From contig NZ_MSCV01000008.1 of NCBI RefSeq assembly GCF_002005105.1, positions 118,717 through 182,716 on the forward strand: a stretch of 64,000 nt of DNA, written 5' to 3'. Position numbers and translations under genes: made by a program. Numbering within the stretch: the first letter of the stretch is position 1; the number at the start of each line of letters is the position of its first letter. Shown here piece by piece: positions 44,263 to 52,143 of this stretch. A model generated the notes under the pieces. That model saw only the letters and a list, made by a program, of their open reading frames with translations, made no database searches and was not told the origin of the DNA. Source of the DNA: Methylocaldum sp. 14B (GTDB taxonomy: Bacteria; Pseudomonadota; Gammaproteobacteria; Methylococcales; Methylococcaceae).

Positions 44263-44356
44263 GTAGGTCGGCAATCCCTTGCCGATGAAGCCGTCGGGAA
44301 AGGATTCCCGACCTACTTGGTGGCCCGGTTTTGTAGGTCGGCAATCCCTTGCCGAC
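44263..44356. repeat. one and a half copies of the GTAGGTCGGCAATCC palindrome
   Basis: A full inverted pair at 44263-44316, then a third left arm gtaggtcggcaatcccttgc at 44333-44356. It lies in the 650-base stretch 44151-44802, which holds only repeats. Confidence 0.8.
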
Positions 44357-44434
44357 AGACCCGCTGGGGGCCCTCCAATAAGCAGAAGAATGCTCTCGCC
44401 GTCCCCGGAGCGGGGCCGACCGGCCGAGATCTTC

Positions 44435-44466
44435 AGCCGATAACCGACTCCGGATTCCGTCAGAAG
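44435..44466. repeat. 32-bp direct repeat, first copy
   Basis: The word starting agccgataaccgactccgga at 44435-44466 recurs exactly at 44726-44757, 291 bases on. The DNA between the copies holds two palindromic repeats, as if an insertion had duplicated or separated a once single site. Confidence 0.8.
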
Positions 44467-44471
44467 CGACT

Positions 44472-44508
44472 TCGAATCGGTGGGTTACGCTTCGCTAACC
44501 CACCCTAC
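44472..44508. repeat. GTGGGTTACGCTTCGCTAACCCAC-type repeat
   Basis: 37 bases starting tcgaatcggtgggttacgct are identical to 54472-54508. The sequence is an imperfect hairpin of the same family as 36297-36451. Confidence 0.85.
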
Positions 44509-44558
44509 GATTGGAGCCGTTTCCATTCGGACGTAAGGATCGATTGCAAATGGCCTAG

Positions 44559-44620
44559 TGTGGGAGCGGGCTTTAGCCTGCGATAAATCGCTCGATCGCG
44601 GGCTAAAGCCCGCTCCCACA
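44559..44620. repeat. long GTGGGAGCGGGCT palindrome
   Basis: Left arm tgtgggagcgggctttagcc running to 44584 pairs with the right arm ending gcccgctcccaca at 44620, with one mismatch over 26 positions and a loop of about 10 bases. A partial copy lies at 8979-9003. Confidence 0.85.
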
Positions 44621-44725
44621 GCTACCTCCGTCGGAAACCAACTCTTACGCGCGAATCGAACTCCGACAGTTTGATTGATGCGTCAGCCGCCATCAGTAGA
44701 GCGCAGTCGGCCGGCCGACACCGGC

Positions 44726-44757
44726 AGCCGATAACCGACTCCGGATTCCGTCAGAAG
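44726..44757. repeat. 32-bp direct repeat, second copy
   Basis: Exact second copy of 44435-44466. It directly precedes an ATG (44758) whose frame meets a TAG after nine codons and then continues into the small frame at 44803. Confidence 0.8.
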
Positions 44758-44802
44758 ATGTTCTGGCTTGGCGAGATCGACCTTTAGCTGACCGGTCGCG
44801 AA

Positions 44803-45105
44803 TTGTCCGGCCCCGATGCCGCCGCAGTCGAGGCCATCGCCCGGCAGGCCGTGAAAGACGGCACCGTACCGCTGCACCCGGAACCCGGCAGCTATCCCGT
44901 CCGCGATCCCCTCCGGAACCGCCGGGAATTCGCCGTCCTCCTCGGTTATTGGTGGCAACCGCCTCCGGAGCTGGAGCGGTATTACCCGACCCTCGAAGAG
45001 GACGGCGCCGCCTCGGCGATCGCCGACGACGGCACCGAAATATGGATTTACTCTTCGCCGAAACGGCTCGGCGTTGGAGAAGGGCTACTGCTCCGGACCG
45101 GATAG
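44803..45105 (+). CDS. hypothetical small protein or gene fragment
   Basis: 100 codons from TTG 44803 with balanced composition (VEAIARQAVKDGTVPLHPEP, FAVLLGYWWQPPPELERYYP). The same frame extends upstream through an in-frame TAG at 44785-44787 to ATG 44758 (MFWLGEIDL). No ribosome site or family resemblance is seen. It may be a broken or truncated gene placed after the 32-bp direct repeat. Confidence 0.3.
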   Translation: MSGPDAAAVEAIARQAVKDGTVPLHPEPGSYPVRDPLRNRREFAVLLGYWWQPPPELERYYPTLEEDGAASAIADDGTEIWIYSSPKRLGVGEGLLLRTG

Positions 45106-45304
45106 TGAAGAGCAGGGCGCCGGCGATCATTCGCTCCTTGCCGAGTTGATGCGGCAAAGCCACGAGCCCACGGGAAAACGGCCCGATAATCGAAGGCTGG
45201 GGTCGCCGACCGATCAATTGGGCCGGATTCCGCGAAGGCCCCGGCTTGGTTACGGAGATAGCGATGTACCGAATGCGATTTCCGCGATCGTTTACCGCAT
45301 GCGA

Positions 45305-46465
45305 TCAGGCGCCCATCGTCTCGTCCATTTGCGCCAATGGACGTGCCGCCTCCCGCAGGGCATCGAACGCGTCGTCCAGAGGCACCGCCTTGTAAGAGGC
45401 CAATCGGCCGACGGCGCGCAAGGGCACGAGCACGTCCTTGGTTTCATCTTCACAATTAATCCATAGCGCCTCGAAATTGAGAGCAGGCACACGGAACATT
45501 CTCAGTTCACATTCCTCGCCGATCTGTTTAACCGTTGCCAGCGCTTCCGCCATGCCACGCGCGAAGGGTTCCAGATGGTTCTTCGATGCGGACATCTGCA
45601 GCAGGCGTGGTTGTTCCTCTTCGCTGACATCGAAGAAAGCCTGTGGCGTGTCGCCGGATATTTCATAGACACGAATACCGATCGCGTGGGGTGCCGGAGC
45701 TCGATCGGCGACCAATGAATCCAAGCCGACCGAATAGATGCGATGGGCCATTCCAAGGGAGGCACGTCCTTCCTGCAAGGCATCGCGCATGTTCCCGGTG
45801 AACGTCATATCTTGCTTCAAGCTCAACAGCGGTCGAGCTTCCCATATCCGGCGGAGAATTGGTTCTTTGGGAATCAATAGTTTAATCGGCATCTTGAAGT
45901 AACTCTTGGTGAAGTAGGTGTGCGTCCAAGTTCCGCTGCCTTGGTAGTTACTGGCGAACTCCGAGACGGCAAGATGGCTATTGCCGTAGATCGGGTCATC
46001 AATATCGAAGTATTCGACACCGCCAACAAGGCTATAGCCGCAGATCACCATGAAGTGGCCACCACCCCCGTTCCAGCCAACCCGCGCGCCGACGGGTCGT
46101 CCGGCATCGATTTCATCGCGTATCTGCTGAAAGCTGGCCTGTCCCATCATACTGACAAAATTATCGGTACGCGTCAGCGCCCGATCGAGATACCACGGAA
46201 CGTTACACGCCGGTGGGACCGTGCTGTTGCAGCAATCGCTTCGTCCCAACTCGCTGCTCGCGACGCGGCACTGCGTCCATGTGCTCGTGAGCCAATAAAA
46301 GTGAGACACGCTTGTTGCCGTCGCGGCCCAACACCAGTTGGATTCGGTCTGCGCCTGCATCTCAAAGGCCAATTGCTTTGATGCGAAGAGCTTTCCCAGA
46401 ATGCTCACCTCCCGTAACAGAGAGCTGTACGGGCGACTTGTAGCCAGTGTGAAGGATGCATTCAT
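45305..46465 (-). CDS. papain-like cysteine protease, C70/AvrRpt2-like, with extra C-terminal domain
   Basis: 386 residues. After about 30 residues comes the protease core: QTESNWCWAATATSVSHFYW (nucleophile Cys45), a Cys-rich segment (QCRVASSELGRSDCCNS, ACNVPWYLD) and GRPVGARVGWNGGGGHFMVI (His137). EYFDIDDP follows, with an acidic residue for the triad near 154-157. This is the pattern of C70-type proteases such as the effector AvrRpt2 and its many bacterial relatives. The last 190 residues are unassigned. There is no signal peptide. AGGAGG precedes the start. The co-oriented gene upstream encodes an unknown 449-residue protein; the two may form an effector-like unit. Confidence 0.75.
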   Translation of the reverse strand: MNASFTLATSRPYSSLLREVSILGKLFASKQLAFEMQAQTESNWCWAATATSVSHFYWLTSTWTQCRVASSELGRSDCCNSTVPPACNVPWYLDRALTRTDNFVSMMGQASFQQIRDEIDAGRPVGARVGWNGGGGHFMVICGYSLVGGVEYFDIDDPIYGNSHLAVSEFASNYQGSGTWTHTYFTKSYFKMPIKLLIPKEPILRRIWEARPLLSLKQDMTFTGNMRDALQEGRASLGMAHRIYSVGLDSLVADRAPAPHAIGIRVYEISGDTPQAFFDVSEEEQPRLLQMSASKNHLEPFARGMAEALATVKQIGEECELRMFRVPALNFEALWINCEDETKDVLVPLRAVGRLASYKAVPLDDAFDALREAARPLAQMDETMGA

Positions 46466-46696
46466 ACCTCATTTCCTCCTAATCAATGGTGGGCAAGGTC
46501 CCCAGCTGAGGCACGTGCCATGATGGCCCGGGCCAAAGCCGGGGATGCTTAACGCTAACTCGGACGTTCGCCGAGTCGCCGGGCAGGGCTACCCCGCTAG
46601 GGGTTCTATCTCTTGCGAAACAAGCCTTCCCGGTCGGTCGGCGGTTAAAAGAAGCACATTGCTCCGATACGAGAGCGGATTCACGAAACCCGCCGG

Positions 46697-48046
46697 TTAC
46701 GATGCGCTTCGGGCGTGTCTGTTCAATACCCGCTCTATCGTTCGGGGAGGCTTGATGGCAACACGGGGATATTCCGTCAAGTCAACGCCGAACACGTTCA
46801 CGCTCGGGTCGGAGGAAAATTCCAGGGATGTCGCCGGTTCGTCCGATACCGTGTTATCCAGGATCGCATCGAGATTGTTATTGGCGTCTTGATACGACAC
46901 TGCTTGTGCCTTGTCCAGAAACGCCACGAACTGCTTGTAGTCATCGGAGGTCGGGTCCAATATCGATGCCTTCAAGCCGGTGACGTAGTACTCGTACTTG
47001 AAGTCGAAGGTCAATTTCTCCACCGTTGCACAACTGGACGTGAAGGCATGCTGGGAGGAGTCGACCGAGATGTAGTAGTACTTGATCTTGGGGAAGTAGA
47101 CGGTGGTCTGGTCCGAAGCATCTACGGGAACCGCTTCGTGACATTGACCGAGCAAGGCGGTCGCATAATGCCTGGACTTGTCGTCCCAACTCGCCCGCAG
47201 GGATTGTCCGACTCCTTGCACAAACTTCACGACATCACTCACGATGCTCTCGGGAGCCGCGGCCGCGTCGAATAGAAGCTTGATCAGCGAGGTGCTGAAC
47301 TCGGTGATGACCTGAGTTACAGAGTAGGTCTCCGTTGTGACCCTGTAATTCGTGAGTCCGCCGGCCTGAGTCAGCAGAAATTGCATATAATGGGTCACGG
47401 CGGCGTCCCACTGCGTTTTCGGCACGCTGTCTCCCGGCAGAACCTTGCCGGGGTTCTTCTGTAGATAGCCGAAAACCTTGATTCGCAGGGTCGCGAAGAA
47501 GTTGGAAACTTTGTCGCAGACCTCCCGTCCGGTTTTGTATTCCGGGTTGCTGGTAACGAAAGAGCTGGACATGTTTACGAACGAGATCAGTCCATCCGAG
47601 TCCTGGAAGGCCGATTGGTCCGTGGCGAGGACTGCGTCTAAAGCCGCGTGGGGGCCGGCGGCGATGATTTGATCCAGTTCAGCCAAGGACATGGTCGATA
47701 CGGCACTCAGCTTCAACGCGCCGCCATGGGTGCTTTCACCTGCTTCCACGACCTCTACCCACGTTTCTTCCACCTGGAATAGCAGCCTGTCACTTTTACC
47801 TTTTCCGTGCGTTCCACTCGGGTATATTTCTACATAATTGTTCTTGCCCGCCAATTTTCTGGCGTCTATTCCTTTCTTCCTCAAAAGAGAAAGCCACTGC
47901 GACATGTAGTCGGGTTGTCTCTTGGTATCAAGGCAAAGCTGCGCAATTTCGCGCAACACCTCCTTTGCCTTCCCTTCGTCTTGAAGAGACCTGTCAATCT
48001 GTTTTTCGATCTTCGCCACATCCGTCCGATTCTCATAGGTACACAT
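46697..48046 (-). CDS. unknown 449-residue protein upstream of the C70-like protease
   Basis: Starts MCTYENRTDVAKIEKQIDRS behind a perfect GGAGGT site. It has no signal peptide and no long hydrophobic helix; composition is mixed alpha/beta with a moderately hydrophobic stretch (EFSTSLIKLLFDAAAAPESI, about 250-270). The C-terminal third is rich in aromatic beta segments (TVYFPKIKYYYISVDSSQHA, KLTFDFKYEYYVTGLK) with a cysteine in SSCATVEK. I recognise no family; a toxin or effector-like role is only a guess from its neighbour. A perfect GGTACGC palindrome lies about 180 bases upstream and a 231-base gap separates it from the protease gene. Confidence 0.6.
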   Translation of the reverse strand: MCTYENRTDVAKIEKQIDRSLQDEGKAKEVLREIAQLCLDTKRQPDYMSQWLSLLRKKGIDARKLAGKNNYVEIYPSGTHGKGKSDRLLFQVEETWVEVVEAGESTHGGALKLSAVSTMSLAELDQIIAAGPHAALDAVLATDQSAFQDSDGLISFVNMSSSFVTSNPEYKTGREVCDKVSNFFATLRIKVFGYLQKNPGKVLPGDSVPKTQWDAAVTHYMQFLLTQAGGLTNYRVTTETYSVTQVITEFSTSLIKLLFDAAAAPESIVSDVVKFVQGVGQSLRASWDDKSRHYATALLGQCHEAVPVDASDQTTVYFPKIKYYYISVDSSQHAFTSSCATVEKLTFDFKYEYYVTGLKASILDPTSDDYKQFVAFLDKAQAVSYQDANNNLDAILDNTVSDEPATSLEFSSDPSVNVFGVDLTEYPRVAIKPPRTIERVLNRHARSAS

Positions 48047-48219
48047 ATCAACCTCCGAAATGTTGCGGCGCTTGGTCCATAAATTAAGCTCCCTCGAAGC
48101 GCCCTTTAGCGGCGGAGCCTAATGCGTTAGCCTGGAGGTGCTGAACTTCCGCCGGAGAGGAAATGTCCAGCGCATCTTCAGAACGCGCTGACAAACTAAC
48201 TCGGCCGCAACGAGATATC

Positions 48220-48235
48220 GGTACGCTGGCGTACC
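48220..48235. promoter_or_regulatory. putative Crp-type operator upstream of the 449-residue gene
   Basis: GGTACGCTGGCGTACC: 7-bp arms GGTACGC and GCGTACC are perfect inverses around TG. A near-identical site at 49218-49233 sits in front of the Crp-type regulator gene. It lies in the 371-base gap 48047-48417, which holds no gene. Confidence 0.55.
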
Positions 48236-48417
48236 CAATGCAAAAAAAATTGGAATCGAACGGATGATTTTGACGCTGCAAGCATGCTGTTAGTCCTGTC
48301 TGCACGGTTAAACAGGACTGGCGTATCCGCGCTACCGCAGCAACCGGCCGCTCCCCTTCCGCAGTGCCCGGGCCACGCCCCCTAATGGGCGCCGATTGTT
48401 CCGGCGTTCCCGACTCC

Positions 48418-49188
48418 TTAATGACGGATGGCGTTTCCAACCCGTCGCGATTTTGCTTCCTGGTTGACGGCCCAATAGCATTCACAAACGGCCGCTTCCA
48501 AGCCCGACCGGTCCAAAACCGTGATTCGGCCCCGGTAGCAAACAATCAGTCCCATTTCCTGCAAATGGCCCGCAGCGACGGTGACGGTCGCCCGGCGGCC
48601 GCCCAGCATGTTGGCAATGCCGTCCTGCGTCACGGCTATCTCGTTAGACGAGAGTCGGTCGAGGCGCAGGAGCAACCAGCGACATAGGCGTTGCTCCATG
48701 GAATGGAAACGATTGCACACGGCGGCTTGTGCAACCTGAGCAAGAAAGGCTTGGCTATAGCGCAACAGCACGCGCTGGAGTAGGTCGCCGCGGCAATATT
48801 CAGCATGCAGCGAGGCAAGCTTGATTCGGAATGCGTCCCCGGCGAGTGTGCAAACTTCCTGGCCTGGCGCCGTCCCCCCCAGGAAGGTGTTTAAACCCAC
48901 GACGCCATCGTTGCCTATGACGCCGATTTCTACGGTCGAACCGCTGGCCAGGGTATAAATAAATGAGACAAGAGCGGTTGTTGGAAAATACAGATAAGCT
49001 TGCGTGCAAAGCGGGGTTTTCGGCGAAATTCGGGTAATCTCCAGATGGGGCGTCAGACGCTCGATCTCCCCATGGGAGAGTTGGGTAAGTAAACGATTAC
49101 CGGCGACACAGGAAGACTTACGAACCTGTGAAGCTACACCCGCTCTCAATTTTGAAAGCTCCTTGGCATAAGTGGACATGTCCCTCAT
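48418..49188 (-). CDS. Crp/Fnr-family transcriptional regulator (non-cysteine type)
   Basis: 256 residues from ATG 49188, which has GAGG nine bases upstream; the frame is open to 49245, but that extension would translate through an operator palindrome. The N-terminal cyclic-nucleotide-like domain (LTPHLEITRISPKTPLCTQA, YFPTTALVSFIYTLASGSTV, EIGVIGNDGVVGLNTFLGG) belongs to the subgroup with EVGxxGxEG-like motifs. A DNA-binding end follows (VTQDGIANMLGGRRATVTVA, GHLQEMGLIVCYRGRI). FNR's Fe-S cysteines are absent. It probably represses or activates itself and the 449-residue gene via GGTACGC sites. Confidence 0.85.
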   Translation of the reverse strand: MRDMSTYAKELSKLRAGVASQVRKSSCVAGNRLLTQLSHGEIERLTPHLEITRISPKTPLCTQAYLYFPTTALVSFIYTLASGSTVEIGVIGNDGVVGLNTFLGGTAPGQEVCTLAGDAFRIKLASLHAEYCRGDLLQRVLLRYSQAFLAQVAQAAVCNRFHSMEQRLCRWLLLRLDRLSSNEIAVTQDGIANMLGGRRATVTVAAGHLQEMGLIVCYRGRITVLDRSGLEAAVCECYWAVNQEAKSRRVGNAIRH

Positions 49189-49593
49189 GTAAAGTAGCCT
49201 CGATCCGTGGCTCGGTCGGTACGCTGGAGTACCGTAAGTGTCCATTGCAGAACGGGGAGTCTCAATAACGTGATATCGGCGGCGAAGCCGCGAGACAGCT
49301 AAGCCTTATCGTCGCGTCCAATTCCACATCGCGCCCGTCGACACAATAAGCTCGTCCTCATCTTCAGGTGCGACGGAGTATGGCGAGACTGCCAAGGGGG
49401 TGAGCCGTTTCGCCACGAGCTCACGCCGCGTCCGGGAAGGTGCGGGGCATCGAAGCACCGGAAGGTCTCTCGTGCTGGATGTGCTTGATGCCGGAGCCGG
49501 TGGGCGTCAGTCTTGGAGAGTGTTGCGACCTGATCAGGCCCTGTCCCCGTCCGGGCCATTTGCGCAATCGTTTTGGGCTTCCGACGCCGCCTT
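49189..49593. other. gene-free region upstream of the Crp-type gene
   Basis: Contains the operator-like palindrome at 49218-49233. The rest shows no supported gene; frames on both strands look random. Confidence 0.5.
49218..49233. promoter_or_regulatory. putative autoregulatory Crp-type operator
   Basis: GGTACGCTGGAGTACC, an inverted repeat with one mismatch, 30-45 bases before the regulator start at 49188. It differs by one base from the site at 48220-48235, which makes a shared regulator likely. Confidence 0.55.
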
Positions 49594-49862
49594 GGTGAAC
49601 TCGGGCTCGATTTCCGACATCCTCGGCGGGGATTCCTAAGTTGAAAAGGAGGTCAGGAAGATGGATGAGACAGGGATCGTTACCCTTTTTCCTTTCGGCG
49701 GTCGCGGCGGATTTACATAGCAACTGCACGATTTCGCGCTGAGGGGAATAAATTTCTTTGCGGTGTTCAAGATTCTACGGACCATGGCGATCGGCCGGGT
49801 CAATCGGGAGTTTGCGAAGTGCCCCGAATCTTACCGTCCGTGCTTTCTCACCGCGAAGTTGC
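49594..49862 (+). pseudogene. broken 5' copy of the GNAT gene at 51068
   Basis: From ATG 49661 (AGGAGG site) the frame reads MDETGIVTLFPFGGRGGFT, then TAG (49718-49720), then QLHDFALRGINFFAVFKILR and on to FLTAK. This mirrors the intact gene at 51068 (MDTTGTVSVFPFGGRCGFTQ, then ELHDLAVKGINCFTVFKILR). So a glutamine codon has become amber, and the similarity stops at about 49860, where a palindromic element is inserted. About 65 bases upstream of the ATG are also shared. The radical SAM gene lies between the two copies. Confidence 0.88.
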
Positions 49863-49985
49863 GCTGGTTCCCAAACTCCCGTTTGGGAACCCAGTTCGAG
49901 AAGCTCCTGCTTCGCGATTCGCATGCAATTTTGAGAAGCTTGAGTTTCTCGGATAAGACTCCGAAGCGGGAGCTTGGGAGCCAGC
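49863..49985. mobile_element. 123-bp element with 19-bp inverted ends inside the GNAT pseudogene
   Basis: gctggttcccaaactcccg (49863-49881) and cgggagcttgggagccagc (49967-49985) are inverted copies agreeing at 17 of 19 positions. The left end forms its own hairpin (TTCCCAAA...TTTGGGAA). It sits exactly where similarity to the GNAT gene ends, so it probably took part in truncating that copy. Confidence 0.6.
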
Positions 49986-50010
49986 GGAAAGAGTGTTCTT
50001 TCGGGTCGAA

Positions 50011-50886
50011 TCATCGGTTCACGCGGACGGCCATGTCGAGCGCTCGAATCGCTTCCGCGATTCGATCCAGAAATGCCTCCGGCAAAGCCGAGAGCCGTGG
50101 CGCCTGCTCCTGCATCGAGGGCCGCGCGAGGCCGTAGAGCAGGATGCCGCGGATCGGCACGCTACGCCGTTTGAGCTCGGCCAAGAAATCCAGATACGCG
50201 TCCAGTTCCGCTTCGGAAGGTGGCTCGCCGTCGAATGCGAATAGGCAGGTTTGAATCCAGGTGGGACAAAGCCGTGCGCTGATCTCCAGATTGCGGAGCA
50301 CGGTCTCCGGGGCGAGGTTGACCTGGTTGATCCGAAGCATGCCCTCGGCCGTCGCGCTGTCGACTTTGAACCAGACTTCGCCCCCGAATTCGCCCCAGCG
50401 TTTCACGCCTTTCTGCACGACGGGCTTGTGCATCAGGCTGCCGTTGCTGATCAGCACGAGCTTGATCTTGCCGAGCAGGCCGAACTCGCCGCAAACCGCG
50501 CCGATCCACTCGACGATCCGGTCGAAGGTCTTGCAGCTGGTCGGTTCGCCGTTTCCCGAGATGGCGATGTCCTTGATGGCGCGCTGTTCGTTCGGTATCC
50601 GAAACCGTTCGTAGAAATCGCCGAGCAAGATGTCGTTCAAGAATTCGAGCAGCTCTTCTCGCAGACAGTCTTCATCAATGTCGGGAGCGGCGCCGCGGGC
50701 GAGATCCGGCACCTGGCAGTAGACGCAACGCCAGTTGCAGGCATTGTTGGGGTTGAGATTGATGCCTATGGATAACCCGCCGGAGCGCCGGGAAATGACC
50801 GGGTAAACATAGGTGAGGCCGGCGCTGTCGCGGCTGTGGTTCGTGGTGGTGAGTTGACGCATGAATTGACGGGAGGGTTTGCTCAT
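50011..50886 (-). CDS. radical SAM protein
   Basis: 291 residues with the 4Fe-4S-binding motif CNWRCVYC (CxxxCxxC, about residues 50-57), the glycine-rich SGNGEPT that contacts SAM (GGEPL-like), and LVLISNGSLM. The N-terminus MSKPSRQFMRQLTTTNHSRD is hydrophilic; ATG 50862 is another possible start. The product type (peptide, RNA or small molecule) is not evident. There is no SPASM domain. It is flanked by an intact GNAT gene and its broken copy, both pointing the other way, hinting that the radical SAM and GNAT genes travelled together. Confidence 0.85.
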   Translation of the reverse strand: MSKPSRQFMRQLTTTNHSRDSAGLTYVYPVISRRSGGLSIGINLNPNNACNWRCVYCQVPDLARGAAPDIDEDCLREELLEFLNDILLGDFYERFRIPNEQRAIKDIAISGNGEPTSCKTFDRIVEWIGAVCGEFGLLGKIKLVLISNGSLMHKPVVQKGVKRWGEFGGEVWFKVDSATAEGMLRINQVNLAPETVLRNLEISARLCPTWIQTCLFAFDGEPPSEAELDAYLDFLAELKRRSVPIRGILLYGLARPSMQEQAPRLSALPEAFLDRIAEAIRALDMAVRVNR

Positions 50887-51067
50887 TAGTCAGGCGTGAT
50901 GTTTACAAGTTTCTTGAAATACTACCTTCCCCGCAATCGATTTTGCCCGAGCCCAAGGCCTCAGCACACCGTTTTGCCGCCGTAGCCCGGTTCCGGCTCG
51001 GTGTTGAACTCAGACTCGATTTTCGACATCCTTGACGGGTTCATTAGTTGACAGGGAAGTGCAACAT

Positions 51068-51748
51068 ATGGATACAACAGGGACTGTTTCCGTTTTTCCG
51101 TTCGGCGGACGCTGCGGGTTTACCCAGGAACTGCACGATCTCGCGGTGAAAGGGATAAACTGCTTTACAGTATTCAAGATTCTACGAGCGGTGACGATAG
51201 GGCGGGTCAATCTGGAGTTTACGCAATGCCCCGAGCCTTACCGACCGAGCTTCCTTACCGCGAAGAGGCTTCGCGAGTTCGCCCTTAACCCCGAAAACGG
51301 GATGTCGGAGAGCTTCATAGAGGAAGCGCTGGCAAAAGGCGACGAGTGCTACGGCATCTGTGACGGCAATCAGCTCGCCTCTTACGGCTGGTATTCGTTT
51401 CGCCCGACGCGCATCGATCCTCCGGATCTGCTGCTGCGCTTCAACCGCGACTACGTCTATATGTACAAGGGATTCACGCATGCTCGCTATCGCGGGCAGC
51501 GGCTCCACGCGATCGGGATGACGCTGGCTCTGCAACACTATCTCGGTAAGGGATACAGGGGACTGATCTCCTACGTCGAGTCGAACAATTTCGACTCGCT
51601 CAAGTCGGTCTCGCGGATGGGATATGAGGAGTTCGGCTCGATCTATCTGATGAGGATTTTTGGCCGCTACCTCACGCATGCGAGCCGCGGCTGCGAAAGC
51701 TTTGGCTTCGCCCTCGAGGAACTGTCGGCGGAACCCGCCGGATTGTAG
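51068..51748 (+). CDS. GNAT-like acetyltransferase
   Basis: 226 residues from ATG 51068 (GGGAAG site); an upstream in-frame start at 51032 is less likely because the broken copy begins at the matching ATG. The middle shows an acetyl-CoA-binding pattern: YVYMYKGFTHARYRGQRLHA, the Q/RxxGxG-like loop between beta 4 and helix 3, followed by YRGLISYVESNNFDSLKSVS and MGYEEFGSIYLMRIFG. It likely acetylates an amine on a small molecule or peptide. A second, decayed copy lies at 49594-49862. Confidence 0.7.
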   Translation: MDTTGTVSVFPFGGRCGFTQELHDLAVKGINCFTVFKILRAVTIGRVNLEFTQCPEPYRPSFLTAKRLREFALNPENGMSESFIEEALAKGDECYGICDGNQLASYGWYSFRPTRIDPPDLLLRFNRDYVYMYKGFTHARYRGQRLHAIGMTLALQHYLGKGYRGLISYVESNNFDSLKSVSRMGYEEFGSIYLMRIFGRYLTHASRGCESFGFALEELSAEPAGL

Positions 51749-51850
51749 CGGCATCCGGCCCAACCCATTCTCTCCCAGGGAGCCGATCTACAGCGCATGC
51801 CATCGAGGTCAAAAGGAATCAGACGCGACCATTTTGCTTCCTCGGGCTGC

Positions 51851-52056
51851 CCATCCTTTTCGGAGCGTAGCATGAAATATCCTAGTTTCCGAAATGCAAG
51901 CGGCAGGTCCAGAAGTGACCGAATGTGTATGGTGGCGCCTTGCAGTTGCTCCAACGTATGCGAGGTAAGAACCGCAATTACCCGCATGCCGGCTTTCAAA
52001 CAGGACGCTACTCCGGCCGGGGCATCCTCGAGTACGATACAGCCCTTTGGCGGGAC
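51851..52056 (-). pseudogene. C-terminal remnant of a HAD-family hydrolase
   Basis: On the minus strand the frame reads PPKGCIVLEDAPAGVASCLK, then AGMRVIAVLTSHTLEQLQGA and TIHIRSLLDLPL. This is the motif III/IV end of beta-phosphoglucomutase-like HAD enzymes (the VLEDAPAGV and AGM segments). The N-terminal DxDG nucleophile motif and the cap are missing, and an in-frame stop lies at about 52096. There is no start codon until the internal Met. It is a truncated gene. Confidence 0.75.
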
Positions 52057-52143
52057 AGGCTCGGAACCGGCGGACGCTTCATGTTCTCAACGGCCGAGGG
52101 AGTAGGTCGGTCATTGGGTATCCCCAAGGCCACGCAGCCTGTA

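Noticed and set aside
44693..45217. A 174-codon minus-strand frame rich in arginine
   Set aside because: Low-complexity Arg/Gly content typical of shadow frames; it overlaps the more plausible small plus-strand frame and repeats.
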